Below are positions 53,126 through 61,266 of a stretch of 64,000 nt of DNA, piece by piece. Positions within the stretch are counted from its first letter, which is position 1. Every line of letters starts with the position of its first letter. This DNA comes from Roseibium sp. MMSF_3544 (GTDB lineage: Bacteria; Pseudomonadota; Alphaproteobacteria; Rhizobiales; Stappiaceae): assembly GCF_030732845.1 (NCBI RefSeq), contig NZ_JASHKA010000019.1:1-64000 (forward strand), read 5' to 3'. A program made the translations under genes and the position numbers. A model generated the notes under the pieces. The model did not search any database, was not told the DNA's origin, and worked only from the letters and a program-made list of their open reading frames with translations.

Positions 53126-54346
53126 GTGTTTCACGGTAAGGTACTGGTCGCCCAGGGCGGTGGGCCGACGGCAGTTATCAACCAGTCCATGGTTGGGGCG
53201 GTGTTGGAATCGCGCAAGTTCCGCAGTGTTGAGTTGATCTACGGCGCCGTGCACGGTGTGCGCGGGATCCTGGACGAAGACTTTTACGATCTGACCCAGG
53301 AGACCACTCATAACCTGGAGATGGTCGCCAACACGCCGTCTTCGGCACTGGGCTCGACACGCGACAAACCGGATCTGAGATACTGCCAGGAACTGTTCAA
53401 GGTCCTGCGGGCGCACCAGATCGGCTATTTCTTTTATACCGGCGGGAACGATTCCTCGGACACTGTCCGTATCGTGAACGAAGAGGCACGCAAGGCGGAT
53501 TACAATCTGCGCTGCATCCATATTCCGAAAACGATCGACAACGATCTGGTCGAAAATGACCACACGCCAGGCTTCCCGTCCGCTGCGCGATATGTGTCTC
53601 AAGCGTTCATGGGCATCAATCTCGACAATGCGGCGCTTCCCGGCATCTATATTGGTGTCGTCATGGGGCGCCATGCAGGCTTTCTGACCGCCGCCTCGGC
53701 TTTGGGAAAGAAGTTCTCCGATGACGGTCCCCATCTCATCTACATGCCTGAGCGAACCTTCGAGATCGATCGGTTCATCAGGGACGTCAAGGACGTGTAT
53801 GAAAGGCTCGGTCGCTGTGTTGTTGCTGTCAGCGAAGGCATTCATGACGGGACCGGCGAACCGATCATCGCCAAACTGGCCAGCGAAGTCGAACGTGATG
53901 CGCACGGCAATGTGCAATTGTCCGGAAGCGGTGCCCTGGCGGATCTTTTGACGCAGAAAGTCAAAGACGAACTGCAAATCACGCGGGTGCGGGGGGATAC
54001 GCTTGGTTATATCCAGCGCAGTTTTGTCGGGTGTGTCTCCGATGTTGACCAAAATGAAGCTCGCGAAGTCGGCGAAAAGGCCGTCCAATACGGCATGTTC
54101 GGTGACCGCGACGGATCGGTGACGATCAAACGCACCGGCCACTACTCTGTCGACTACGAACTTGTCCCGCTGGAAATGGTGGCCGGAAAGACCCGCACGA
54201 TGCCTGATGAATTCATCACGGCTTCGGGTCACGACGTCACCGACGAGTTCCGGCTCTATCTGCGTCCCCTGCTGGGGAGCGGCATGCCGGACGCCCATCG
54301 CCTCCGGCCGAACAAGGTGCCGAAGATCCTGGCAGGCGCGCCCTAG
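53126..54346 (+). CDS. Phosphofructokinase, PPi-dependent type
   Basis: The start is GTG 53126, with CAGGAGGG 9 bases upstream. The 406-residue protein has the phosphofructokinase core: AQGGGPTAVINQSMVG, YTGGNDSSDT and PKTIDNDL. GGND followed by PKTIDND, in place of GGDGS and PGTIDND, is typical of pyrophosphate-dependent enzymes, where the larger residue after GGN/D blocks ATP. It would interconvert fructose 6-phosphate and the 1,6-bisphosphate reversibly. It stands alone. Confidence 0.88.
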   Translation: MFHGKVLVAQGGGPTAVINQSMVGAVLESRKFRSVELIYGAVHGVRGILDEDFYDLTQETTHNLEMVANTPSSALGSTRDKPDLRYCQELFKVLRAHQIGYFFYTGGNDSSDTVRIVNEEARKADYNLRCIHIPKTIDNDLVENDHTPGFPSAARYVSQAFMGINLDNAALPGIYIGVVMGRHAGFLTAASALGKKFSDDGPHLIYMPERTFEIDRFIRDVKDVYERLGRCVVAVSEGIHDGTGEPIIAKLASEVERDAHGNVQLSGSGALADLLTQKVKDELQITRVRGDTLGYIQRSFVGCVSDVDQNEAREVGEKAVQYGMFGDRDGSVTIKRTGHYSVDYELVPLEMVAGKTRTMPDEFITASGHDVTDEFRLYLRPLLGSGMPDAHRLRPNKVPKILAGAP

Positions 54347-54414
54347 GACGCGTTGTCTGGGCGGGCGCAGCGGCGAATAGGTTAGACAACTCCGTCACCC
54401 CTCTTTTTCCCGTC

Positions 54415-54437
54415 GTCCCATGGCTTGACCATGGGAC
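54415..54437. repeat. Palindromic repeat, 9-bp arms around CTTGA
   Basis: GTCCCATGG and CCATGGGAC pair around a CTTGA loop. The loop is the reverse complement of that in the palindrome at 54497, so both seem to be one repeat family in opposite orientation. Confidence 0.7.
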
Positions 54438-54496
54438 CCATACCGTGAATTTTTCCCGGATGGAGGAAAAGAGCTTGAGGCGAAGTCGCGGCCTGG

Positions 54497-54519
54497 ATTG
54501 CCGGATCAAGTCCGGCAAT
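54497..54519. repeat. Palindromic repeat, 9-bp arms around TCAAG
   Basis: ATTGCCGGA and TCCGGCAAT pair around TCAAG. Sequences of this form are common dispersed intergenic repeats in Hyphomicrobiales. Confidence 0.75.
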
Positions 54520-54617
54520 GACAGATGATACAGGCTTGTCTCAAGACGAATGTGCCGATCTCGGCGAAATGAGCTGAGGATCTCCAAGGCTCTGTGAAGG
54601 GCAACTTCAAAACAAAT

Positions 54618-54654
54618 CTTCATCCTGAGGAGCCGCGCAAGCGGCGTCTCGAAG
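54618..54654. repeat. REP-like repeat, left part, interrupted by IS110
   Basis: The repeat reads CTTCATCCTGAGGAGCCGC, then GCAAGCGGCGTCTCGAAG, and stops at 54654. Its missing end (GATG) resumes at 55794, after the IS110 element. The intact relative at 55824-55864, read on the minus strand, continues GTCTCGAAGGAT, which confirms the joint. Confidence 0.8.
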
Positions 54655-54663
54655 CAACCATGT

Positions 54664-55611
54664 TTATGCCGTTTGTTTTGCTTGCCAGTTTTTTCCGTCT
54701 CGGACCATTGCATTTAGAATTGTGATGAGTTTTCTCGCGCATGCGATGATTGCTTTTTTCTTTGTGGTGCCAGCTTTGACAAGGCGTTCGTAGAACGTCC
54801 TGATGAGGGGGTTGAAGCGGGTGGCGGACAGGCTTGCCATGAACAGAGCCCGGCGTACGGAAGGCCTGCCTCCTGCGATCGTTCGCTGCCCTCGCATGGT
54901 GCCGCTGTCTCTGGCGAACGGCGCCAGCCCGACAAGGGCGGCGATGGCCCGTCGCGAGATCCGTCCGAGTTCGGGCAGGAAGGCCATGACAGATATGGCG
55001 GCGACCGGTCCGATGCCGGGAACGCTCGTCAATTGCTCATAGCGCAGGCTCAAGTCGGCCTTGTCCTGAATGCAGCGCCGGATCAGGCGGTCCAATTCTG
55101 CGAGCTTGGCCTCAAGCGTTTTCACCAGGTCTTCCAGCACGGGCCTGAGATCGGGATCGTCCAGCAGGCCGAGCTGATTGGACAGGCGGGTCTTGTGAGC
55201 AACCAACGTGTCCCTCAAGGCGGCATATTGCGCCAGTTTGGCTTGCGCATCATCCGGCCGCCGGGCTACGGGCAGATCAAAGACCTGTGCGAAATGAGCC
55301 AGAACGGCCGCATCTATCCGGTCGGTCTTGGCCAGATACCCGCTGGCCCGAGCAAAGTCTCGCACACGGCGCGGATTGACCACACAAACGCTGTGCCCCT
55401 GCTTTGTCAGCGCACGCGTTGCTCCGCGTTCATAGCCGCCGCTGGCTTCCAGAACGATCCGCTCAACACTCAACGTACAAAGCCAAGCTCCAAGCGCAGA
55501 CCAGCCCGAAGGCCCATTGTCAAACTGTTCTCGCCTGTTGCAAGGACGCGCATGCACGTCCAGAACCGACTTCGACACATCAATTCCCACAAACACTCGA
55601 GCCATCTCCAT
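54664..55611 (-). CDS. IS110-family recombinase (DEDD transposase)
   Basis: The 315-residue protein has the RuvC-like DEDD residues D11 (GIDVSK), E55 (VLEASGG), D97 and D100 (KTDRIDA). The C-terminal Tnp_IS110 domain has SVPGIGPVAAISVMAFLPELG and ALVGLAPFARDSGTMRGQRTIAGGR, in which S236 is the likely nucleophile. The frame is intact, so the element may be active. Start ATG 55611 or 55605. Such recombinases are directed by a structured RNA from the leader of the same element. Confidence 0.93.
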   Translation of the reverse strand: MEMARVFVGIDVSKSVLDVHARPCNRREQFDNGPSGWSALGAWLCTLSVERIVLEASGGYERGATRALTKQGHSVCVVNPRRVRDFARASGYLAKTDRIDAAVLAHFAQVFDLPVARRPDDAQAKLAQYAALRDTLVAHKTRLSNQLGLLDDPDLRPVLEDLVKTLEAKLAELDRLIRRCIQDKADLSLRYEQLTSVPGIGPVAAISVMAFLPELGRISRRAIAALVGLAPFARDSGTMRGQRTIAGGRPSVRRALFMASLSATRFNPLIRTFYERLVKAGTTKKKAIIACARKLITILNAMVRDGKNWQAKQTA

Positions 55612-55793
55612 CTGCCCCTGCCTTATCTACGCACTCTTGCGCGAGCAACCATTCGGGATAAGTTGGAAAGCGGGACCGGGAGCCTTGCTTCGAGCGGACT
55701 GACGGATGCCGAGGATGGTACGGTCTCCGGCCCGCTTGGGAGGGCTTATGCGGCCCTCCCAAGACAAAGCCTACAAAAAAATAAACAGATAAG
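55612..55793 (-). ncRNA. Predicted bridge RNA of the IS110 element
   Basis: Read on the minus strand, the leader first forms an 11-bp stem (CTTGGGAGGGC / GCCCTCCCAAG, 55763-55735). Then come CATCCT (55717-55712) and CTCGAAG (55694-55688), which equal the two halves of the target (CATC-CT and, in complement, CT-TCGAG). Next are ATGGTTGCT (55652-55644) and AGATAAGG (55628-55621), which match the two ends of the element itself (ATGGTTG-CT and, in complement, CT-TATCT). All four include the CT/AG core. This is the order target loop, then donor loop, described for IS621 bridge RNA. Confidence 0.8.
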
Positions 55794-55823
55794 GATGTGC
55801 GGCAGGTTCTCGGGCAAATGGCA

Positions 55824-55864
55824 ATCCTTCGAGACGCGAGTGGTCTCGCTCCTCAAAATGAGGT
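55824..55864. repeat. Intact REP-like repeat, inverted relative to the split copy
   Basis: Starting ATCCTTCGAGACGCGAG and ending CTCCTCAAAATGAGGT, it is the reverse-complement relative of the repeat at 54618-54654. It still contains the uninterrupted sequence GTCTCGAAGGAT (minus strand, 55835-55824), a free target site for the neighbouring element. Confidence 0.75.
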
Positions 55865-55965
55865 TGTGCATCTGGAATACAGCCAACGCAGGGTGCTCCG
55901 GTTCCTTGCGCAGGATCACGTCCGCTCAAGGCTCGACCCAAGATGATCGAGCGGAAATGTCGAAA

Positions 55966-55995
55966 GCAAAAAGCCCGGGACAGTGCCCGGGCTCA
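55966..55995 (-). terminator. Terminator of typA
   Basis: AGCCCGGG and CCCGGGCT form a perfect 8-bp stem. On the minus strand it is followed by TTTTTG, about 28 bases after the typA stop. Confidence 0.88.
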
Positions 55996-56022
55996 TTCAT
56001 TTCGTCTCCGCGATCAGGCACC

Positions 56023-57846
56023 TTACGCCGATTCCTTGTTGGCGGCGCGTTCGGCGCGTTTGCGCTCGTGCGGGTCGAGGATGCCCTTGCGCAGGCGGAT
56101 GGAGCTGGGGGTGACTTCCACCAGCTCGTCGTCGGAAATATAGGAGAGCGCAGCTTCCAGCGTCAGTTTCTTTGGCGTTGTCAGCTTGACCGCGTCATCC
56201 TTGCCGGCGGCGCGCACGTTGGTGAGCTGCTTGCCTTTCAGAACATTGACTTCAAGGTCGTTGCCGCGCGTGTGTTCACCAACGATCATGCCCGGATACA
56301 CCTTTGTGCCCGGATCGATCATCATCGGGCCGCGGTCCTCCAGGTTGAAGAGCGCATAGGCCACGGCCTCACCCGTGCCGTTCGACAAAAGCACGCCGGT
56401 GTGGCGACCCTGGATCGGGCCCTTGTAGGGCTCATAACCATGGAACAGACGGTTGAAGATCGCGGTGCCGCGTGTGTCGGAGAGAAGTTCGGCCTGGTAG
56501 CCGATCAGGCCGCGGGTCGGGGCGTTGAACACCAGACGGGTGCGGCCACCGCCGGAGGGTTTCATCTCCAGAAGGTCGGCCTTGCGCTCCTGCAGCTTTT
56601 GAACCACGACACCGGAATGCTCTTCATCGACGTCGATGATGACTTCCTCGATCGGCTCAAGACGGTTGCCGGCGTCATCGAACTGGTAGACGACGCGGGG
56701 CCTGCCGACGCCGAGTTCATAGCCTTCGCGGCGCATGTTCTCGATCAGGATCGCGAGCAGCAATTCGCCGCGTCCGGACACCACGAACGCGTCCGGCTCG
56801 TCCGTGTCCTCAACCTTGAGGGCGACGTTGCCTTCCGCTTCCTTCATCAGCCGTTCGCGGATGACGCGGGACTGAACCTTGGAACCTTCCGTTCCGGCCA
56901 GCGGGCTGTCGTTGACGCGGAAGGTCATGGAAAGGGTGGGGGGGTCGATCGGCTGGGCCTGCAGCGGCTCTTCGATGCTCGTGGCGCACAGCGTGTCGGC
57001 AACCGTCGCCTTGGTCATTCCGGCAATGGCAACGATGTCGCCCGCTTCACCCTGTTCGATCGGTTGGCGTTCCAGGCCACGGAAGGCCAGGATCTTCGAA
57101 ATGCGGCCGCTTTCCACAACGCTGCCATCACGCGCAAGACCCTTGATGGCCATGTTGGGCAGCGCAGTGCCTGACACGATGCGACCGGTCAGAATGCGGC
57201 CGAGAAAGGGGTCGGACTCAATCGTCGTTGCCAGCATGCGGAACTCGCCCGGGTCAGCTTCCGGCGGGGCGACCTTGTCCAGGACCATGTCGAACAGCGG
57301 GTCCATATTGTCCTGCGGCCCGTCCGGCTCCGGTGCCATCCATTCCTGCTTGGCCGAGCCGTAAAGAACCGGAAAGTCCAGCTGCTCCTCGTTGGCATCA
57401 AGCGCCGCGAAGAGGTCGAACACCTCGTCCAGAACCTCGTCGGCGCGCTGTTCTGGCTTGTCGATCTTGTTGATGGCGACAATCGGTTTCAGACCGAGGT
57501 TCAGGGCCTTGCCCAGCACGAACTTGGTCTGGGGCATCGGCCCTTCAGCGGCATCGACAAGCAGGATGACGCCGTCAACCATATGCAGGATGCGCTCGAC
57601 TTCACCGCCGAAATCGGCATGGCCGGGCGTATCGACGATATTGATGCGGGTGTCCTTCCAGACCAGCGAGGTGACTTTCGCCAGAATGGTGATGCCGCGT
57701 TCGCGCTCGATGTCGTTGGAGTCCATCATCCGCTCTTCCGTGCGCTGGTTGTCGCGGAAGGCGCCGGACTGCTTCAGCAGAACGTCGATGAGGGTGGTCT
57801 TGCCATGGTCGACGTGCGCGATAATGGCGATATTGCGAAGGTTCAT
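56023..57846 (-). CDS. typA: Ribosome-associated GTPase TypA/BipA
   Basis: The start is ATG 57846, with GGAG 7 bases upstream. The 607-residue translation-factor GTPase has G1 AHVDHGKTT (about 10-18), G2/G3 ERERGITI and DTPGHADFGGEVER, and G4 NKIDK. The C-terminal BipA domain has SGRGELLLAILIENMRREGYELGVGRP and the EEHSGVVVQKLQERKADL region. It acts on 50S assembly and stress translation. It is divergent from the MarR gene. Confidence 0.95.
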   Translation of the reverse strand: MNLRNIAIIAHVDHGKTTLIDVLLKQSGAFRDNQRTEERMMDSNDIERERGITILAKVTSLVWKDTRINIVDTPGHADFGGEVERILHMVDGVILLVDAAEGPMPQTKFVLGKALNLGLKPIVAINKIDKPEQRADEVLDEVFDLFAALDANEEQLDFPVLYGSAKQEWMAPEPDGPQDNMDPLFDMVLDKVAPPEADPGEFRMLATTIESDPFLGRILTGRIVSGTALPNMAIKGLARDGSVVESGRISKILAFRGLERQPIEQGEAGDIVAIAGMTKATVADTLCATSIEEPLQAQPIDPPTLSMTFRVNDSPLAGTEGSKVQSRVIRERLMKEAEGNVALKVEDTDEPDAFVVSGRGELLLAILIENMRREGYELGVGRPRVVYQFDDAGNRLEPIEEVIIDVDEEHSGVVVQKLQERKADLLEMKPSGGGRTRLVFNAPTRGLIGYQAELLSDTRGTAIFNRLFHGYEPYKGPIQGRHTGVLLSNGTGEAVAYALFNLEDRGPMMIDPGTKVYPGMIVGEHTRGNDLEVNVLKGKQLTNVRAAGKDDAVKLTTPKKLTLEAALSYISDDELVEVTPSSIRLRKGILDPHERKRAERAANKESA

Positions 57847-58015
57847 GAGTGGCTCCAAAAGACAGCACGGGCCCGATTGGGACCCGTGACACGCCTGGAA
57901 GTGTAATTTCTGGGATCGGCGCAGTCGCCGAATTTGGCGCCTTTATACGTGGCCTGCGGCAATTGTGCAATGCGGTGACGATTGTGCGCATTGACAGTGC
58001 CGCAATGACGCACTA

Positions 58016-58038
58016 ATTCGTAAGGAAACCTTACTAAT
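58016..58038. promoter_or_regulatory. Probable MarR operator
   Basis: ATTCGTAAGG and CCTTACTAAT are inverted repeats (9 of 10 matching) separated by AAA, 10 bases before the MarR start. Length and position are typical for autorepression of a MarR/MFS unit. Confidence 0.7.
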
Positions 58039-58047
58039 AGACAGATC

Positions 58048-58509
58048 ATGAATATTGCTTACCCGAATGTCAGCGTCACGATGCTGGTCGTCGATCTAGC
58101 GCGTTTGCTGCGCCGGCGGTTCGAGACTGCCCTGTCCGACGTGGAAACCGGACTGACCGTCGGCGAAGCGCGCACGCTGTTTTATGTCTGGCGGAACCCG
58201 GGACAACGGCAGGCAGCACTCGCCGACATTATGTATGTCGAACCGATGACCCTGGTCGGCTATCTGGATTCGCTGGAAAAGATGAATCTGATCAAGCGGT
58301 GCCCGGACCCGAAGGACAAGCGGGCCAAACTCGTGGAACTGACACCCGAAGCTGATCCGCTCCTGGAAAGAATAGGGACGGCGCTGCAGTCCGTACGCTC
58401 CCGCGCGCTGGAAGACATTCCCGAGCGCGACAGGGCCACACTTGAGCGGCTCTTGCAGGATATGAAGGACAACCTGATTTCCGAGGAGGGGCCGGGCAGA
58501 CGGAAATGA
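58048..58509 (+). CDS. MarR family transcriptional regulator
   Basis: The 153-residue protein has the winged helix of MarR (LTVGEARTLFYVWRNPGQRQAALADIMYVEPMTLVGYLDSLEKMNLIKRCPDPKDKRAKLVELT), with the wing DPKDKRAK. It overlaps the downstream MFS gene by ATGA and probably represses both through the palindrome at 58016-58038, with release by a toxic compound. Confidence 0.9.
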   Translation: MNIAYPNVSVTMLVVDLARLLRRRFETALSDVETGLTVGEARTLFYVWRNPGQRQAALADIMYVEPMTLVGYLDSLEKMNLIKRCPDPKDKRAKLVELTPEADPLLERIGTALQSVRSRALEDIPERDRATLERLLQDMKDNLISEEGPGRRK

Positions 58510-59717
58510 CCTCTGAACACGCCATCATGAGCGCGCGGCGCACGTCTTTGCTTGGCGCGGGGCTGGTTGCCATCGGACCGATTTCGATGGCGCTCTATAC
58601 CCCCGCCATGCCGAAGCTCGTGGAGGTGTTCGGGACGACCGACGCTGCGATCAAGCTGACGCTGATCGCTTACTTTGCCGGATTCGCGGTTGCCCAGCTC
58701 ATTTGCGGCCCACTCTCCGACGCGTTCGGGCGCAAGCGCGCGACGCTGGCGTTTCTTTGTCTCTACCTTTTCTCAAGCTTCCTGGCGACATTTGCCCCGA
58801 CGGTGGAGTTCATGCTCGTCGCACGCACTCTGCAGGGCGTCGGGGCAGCTGTCGGCATTTCCGTTTCGCGCGCGATCGTACGTGATCAGTTCACCGGACA
58901 GGCGTCGGCGCACATCATGAATACGATCGCGATGATGCTGGCGTTGGGGCCTGCCGTCTCGCCCACGATCGGCGGTTTTGTTCTGGAGCTCTTCGGCTGG
59001 AGAGAAGTGTTCTGGTGCATGGTGATCTACGGTGCGGTGCTGATGGCCGCAATCGTCCTTTTTCAGGTGGAGACCAATCCCAACCCCGGAGCGCACCACC
59101 TCAATCCGAGGCAACTTGCCGCAAACTATCTGATGTTGCTCAAGGACCCGAGATTTCTCTCCCCCAGCATCCTGATCGGGTGCGGACTGGGCGGCCTTTA
59201 CGCACTCGCAAATGTTCTTCCATTCGTTCTGATGGACGAAGTCGGTTTGTCGCCGTCACTATTCGGCATGGTGATGATCATCCAGTCCGGTTCTTTCATT
59301 GTCGGGACAATCGTAACGGGGCGGTTGCTCAAGCGGATGGAAGCGCACAGGCTCGTTCCTGTCGGCATGATGTTGTGGGTTGTGTCTTCGTCGCTGATGT
59401 GCGTCCTGACCTTGACCATGGAGCCGACGGTCCTGACGGTCATGGGGCCCGTGGCCGTGTTCGTGTTCGCGCTCGCATTCGTTCTGCCCGCGAGCTTCAC
59501 CGATTCAATGGCACCCTTTCCCCATATTGCCGGAGCGGCTTCGGCGATGACGGGTTTCATGCAATTTGGCGGCGGCATCCTCGCCGGTCTCATCGTCGCC
59601 GCTCTGGGTAGCCCGCTGATCGGGCTTGCGACGGTTCTTCCTCTGATGCCGCTGGTCGGCATTGTTCTGCACCTTGTCTTCAAGAACAGGGCGACACGTC
59701 TGGCGGCTGCCGAGTAG
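58506..59717 (+). CDS. MFS drug efflux transporter (Bcr/CflA type)
   Basis: The 403-residue protein has twelve membrane helices and the drug/proton antiporter features of the family: YTPAMPKLVEVFG at helix 1, GPLSDAFGRKRATL (motif A) and RTLQGVGAAVGISVSRAIVRD (motif B region). It likely exports a hydrophobic drug or metabolite using the proton gradient. It is cotranscribed and translationally coupled with the MarR gene. Confidence 0.9.
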   Translation: MTSEHAIMSARRTSLLGAGLVAIGPISMALYTPAMPKLVEVFGTTDAAIKLTLIAYFAGFAVAQLICGPLSDAFGRKRATLAFLCLYLFSSFLATFAPTVEFMLVARTLQGVGAAVGISVSRAIVRDQFTGQASAHIMNTIAMMLALGPAVSPTIGGFVLELFGWREVFWCMVIYGAVLMAAIVLFQVETNPNPGAHHLNPRQLAANYLMLLKDPRFLSPSILIGCGLGGLYALANVLPFVLMDEVGLSPSLFGMVMIIQSGSFIVGTIVTGRLLKRMEAHRLVPVGMMLWVVSSSLMCVLTLTMEPTVLTVMGPVAVFVFALAFVLPASFTDSMAPFPHIAGAASAMTGFMQFGGGILAGLIVAALGSPLIGLATVLPLMPLVGIVLHLVFKNRATRLAAAE

Positions 59718-59811
59718 ATCAGTCCCGCATCGCGTCAAAGAAGATGTCGTCCGCTTGACCCGGTCGCGGTGAACGGGCATCAGTCGATGCGAGTTAAAGA
59801 GGATCTCCCGC

Positions 59812-60630
59812 ATGGCGAAAGCCGCCCGATACGCATTGCCGACAAATCGCGCCCACGTGATGGGCATCCTGAACGTCACGCCGGACTCGTTCTCTGACGG
59901 AGGACGCCACAATGAGGAAACGGCAGCCCTGGCGCATGCAAGAGCGATGATCGCCGAAAGGGCCGACATTCTCGATATCGGCGCGGAAAGCACGCGCCCC
60001 GGTTCGGACCCGGTCGCCCTGGAAGACGAATGGCGCCGTCTGGCAACTGTCCTGGAGCCCGTCTGCGAGCTTGGCACACCTGTTTCCATCGACACGTACA
60101 AGGCGGAGATCGCACGCCGGGCCTGTCGCGCGGGGGCTGTGATTGTCAACGATGTCTGGGGCCTGCAACGGGATCCGGAAATGGCCGATGCGGTGGCAGA
60201 GGCCGGCGTCCATGTCGTGATGATGCACAATCGGGACAGGGCAGATGGCAGCATCGACATTCTCGACGATATCGACCGGTTCTTCGAGAGATCACTAGGT
60301 CTGGCGGAAAAGGCCGGGATCCCGAACGAAAAGCAGATCCTTGATCCCGGTTTCGGGTTCGGCAAGACCGTTGATCAGAATTTCGTCATCTTGAACCGTT
60401 TCGAAACGCTCAAAAAGCACGGATGTCCAATCCTGGCCGGCGCGTCACGAAAACGGATGATCGGCGCGGTCCTGAATGTGGAGACCGACGACCGGCTTCA
60501 CGGGTCCATGGCGGTTCACATGACAACGCTCCTCAAAGGGGCGGCGATCGTCAGGGCGCATGATGTCGGTCCGCATGCGGATTGCGTGCGTATGCTGGAG
60601 GCCACTCATCTGGAACGGACGCCTGTCTGA
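59812..60630 (+). CDS. folP: Dihydropteroate synthase
   Basis: The 272-residue TIM barrel has the DHPS signatures VMGILNVTPDSFSDGG and DIGAESTRPGS, then PVSIDTYKAEIA, INDVWG, LDPGFGFGKT and the ASRKRMIG loop. It joins pterin pyrophosphate and p-aminobenzoate in folate synthesis and is the sulfonamide target. folK begins one base after its stop. Confidence 0.95.
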   Translation: MAKAARYALPTNRAHVMGILNVTPDSFSDGGRHNEETAALAHARAMIAERADILDIGAESTRPGSDPVALEDEWRRLATVLEPVCELGTPVSIDTYKAEIARRACRAGAVIVNDVWGLQRDPEMADAVAEAGVHVVMMHNRDRADGSIDILDDIDRFFERSLGLAEKAGIPNEKQILDPGFGFGKTVDQNFVILNRFETLKKHGCPILAGASRKRMIGAVLNVETDDRLHGSMAVHMTTLLKGAAIVRAHDVGPHADCVRMLEATHLERTPV

Positions 60631-60631
60631 T

Positions 60632-61144
60632 ATGACCACGACCCACAGCATGCCTGATGCACCGACCCGCTGCGCCCTCGGGCTCGGATCCAACCTCGGG
60701 GATCCCGCCGCAAATCTCGACGAAGCGGTCCGGCTTCTTGACGAAACCGACGGCATCACGATGGTCGCGCGCTCATCAAATTATCGGACGCCGCCCTGGG
60801 GCCCCGTACCGCAGGATGATTTCGTCAACATCTGTGTAATTGTTGATACGGTGCTGAGCCCACAGGCCCTGCTGGGACGCTGCCTTGAGATTGAAAACGA
60901 GCTCGGCCGCATTCGCGAAGTACGTTGGGGTCCCCGGATTATCGACGTGGATGTTCTGATCTACGGTGTCCGCAAGATCCATGAGGATAATCTGGATGTA
61001 CCGCATCCCAGGATGGGCGAGCGGGCCTTCGTGCTCATTCCGCTTGCCGAGATCTGGCCGGACGCCCCCCTTGGCGATGGCCGCACGGCTGCAGAAGCGC
61101 TTGAAACTTGCCCGGATCAGGACGGCGTTCTTCGGTTGGGTTGA
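60632..61144 (+). CDS. folK: 6-Hydroxymethyldihydropterin pyrophosphokinase
   Basis: From ATG 60632 the protein has 170 residues and the HPPK signatures GLGSNLGDP, SSNYRTPPWG, DDFVNICV, RWGPRIIDVDVLIYG and PHPRMGERAFVLIPLAEI. It pyrophosphorylates the pterin used by FolP. The two genes form a tight folP-folK operon; folB is not present here. Confidence 0.95.
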   Translation: MTTTHSMPDAPTRCALGLGSNLGDPAANLDEAVRLLDETDGITMVARSSNYRTPPWGPVPQDDFVNICVIVDTVLSPQALLGRCLEIENELGRIREVRWGPRIIDVDVLIYGVRKIHEDNLDVPHPRMGERAFVLIPLAEIWPDAPLGDGRTAAEALETCPDQDGVLRLG

Positions 61145-61266
61145 CGCGCGCCCGCCCCGTAATGCGCAGCTTCGGCGGTCCGCCTGTCCGCCCGGAATTA
61201 TCCATTTCTTAAAGTCTGAAATGATACAACCCAGCTCCACTTTCACGTGTTGTCGAGTCGATTATT

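Larger units (their letters stand above)
54655..55793 (-). mobile_element. IS110-family insertion sequence, 1139 bp, inserted in a REP
   Basis: The element encodes one DEDD-type recombinase on the minus strand. Its ends can be placed exactly, because the interrupted REP reads GTCTCGA-AG-GATG and the AG core dinucleotide is present on both sides (54653-54654 and 55792-55793); on the recombinase strand the core is CT. The end after the gene has only 9 bases, while the leader before the gene has 182 bases, as in the IS110 (not IS1111) group. There are no long terminal inverted repeats, as expected for this family. Confidence 0.85.

Noticed and set aside
53060..54298. 412-residue minus-strand frame opposite the phosphofructokinase
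   Set aside because: The plus-strand frame has GGNDSSDT and PKTIDNDL; the antisense frame has no motif.
55033..57174. 713-residue plus-strand frame across the IS110 recombinase and typA
   Set aside because: It crosses two unrelated genes and a terminator; it is a product of high GC.
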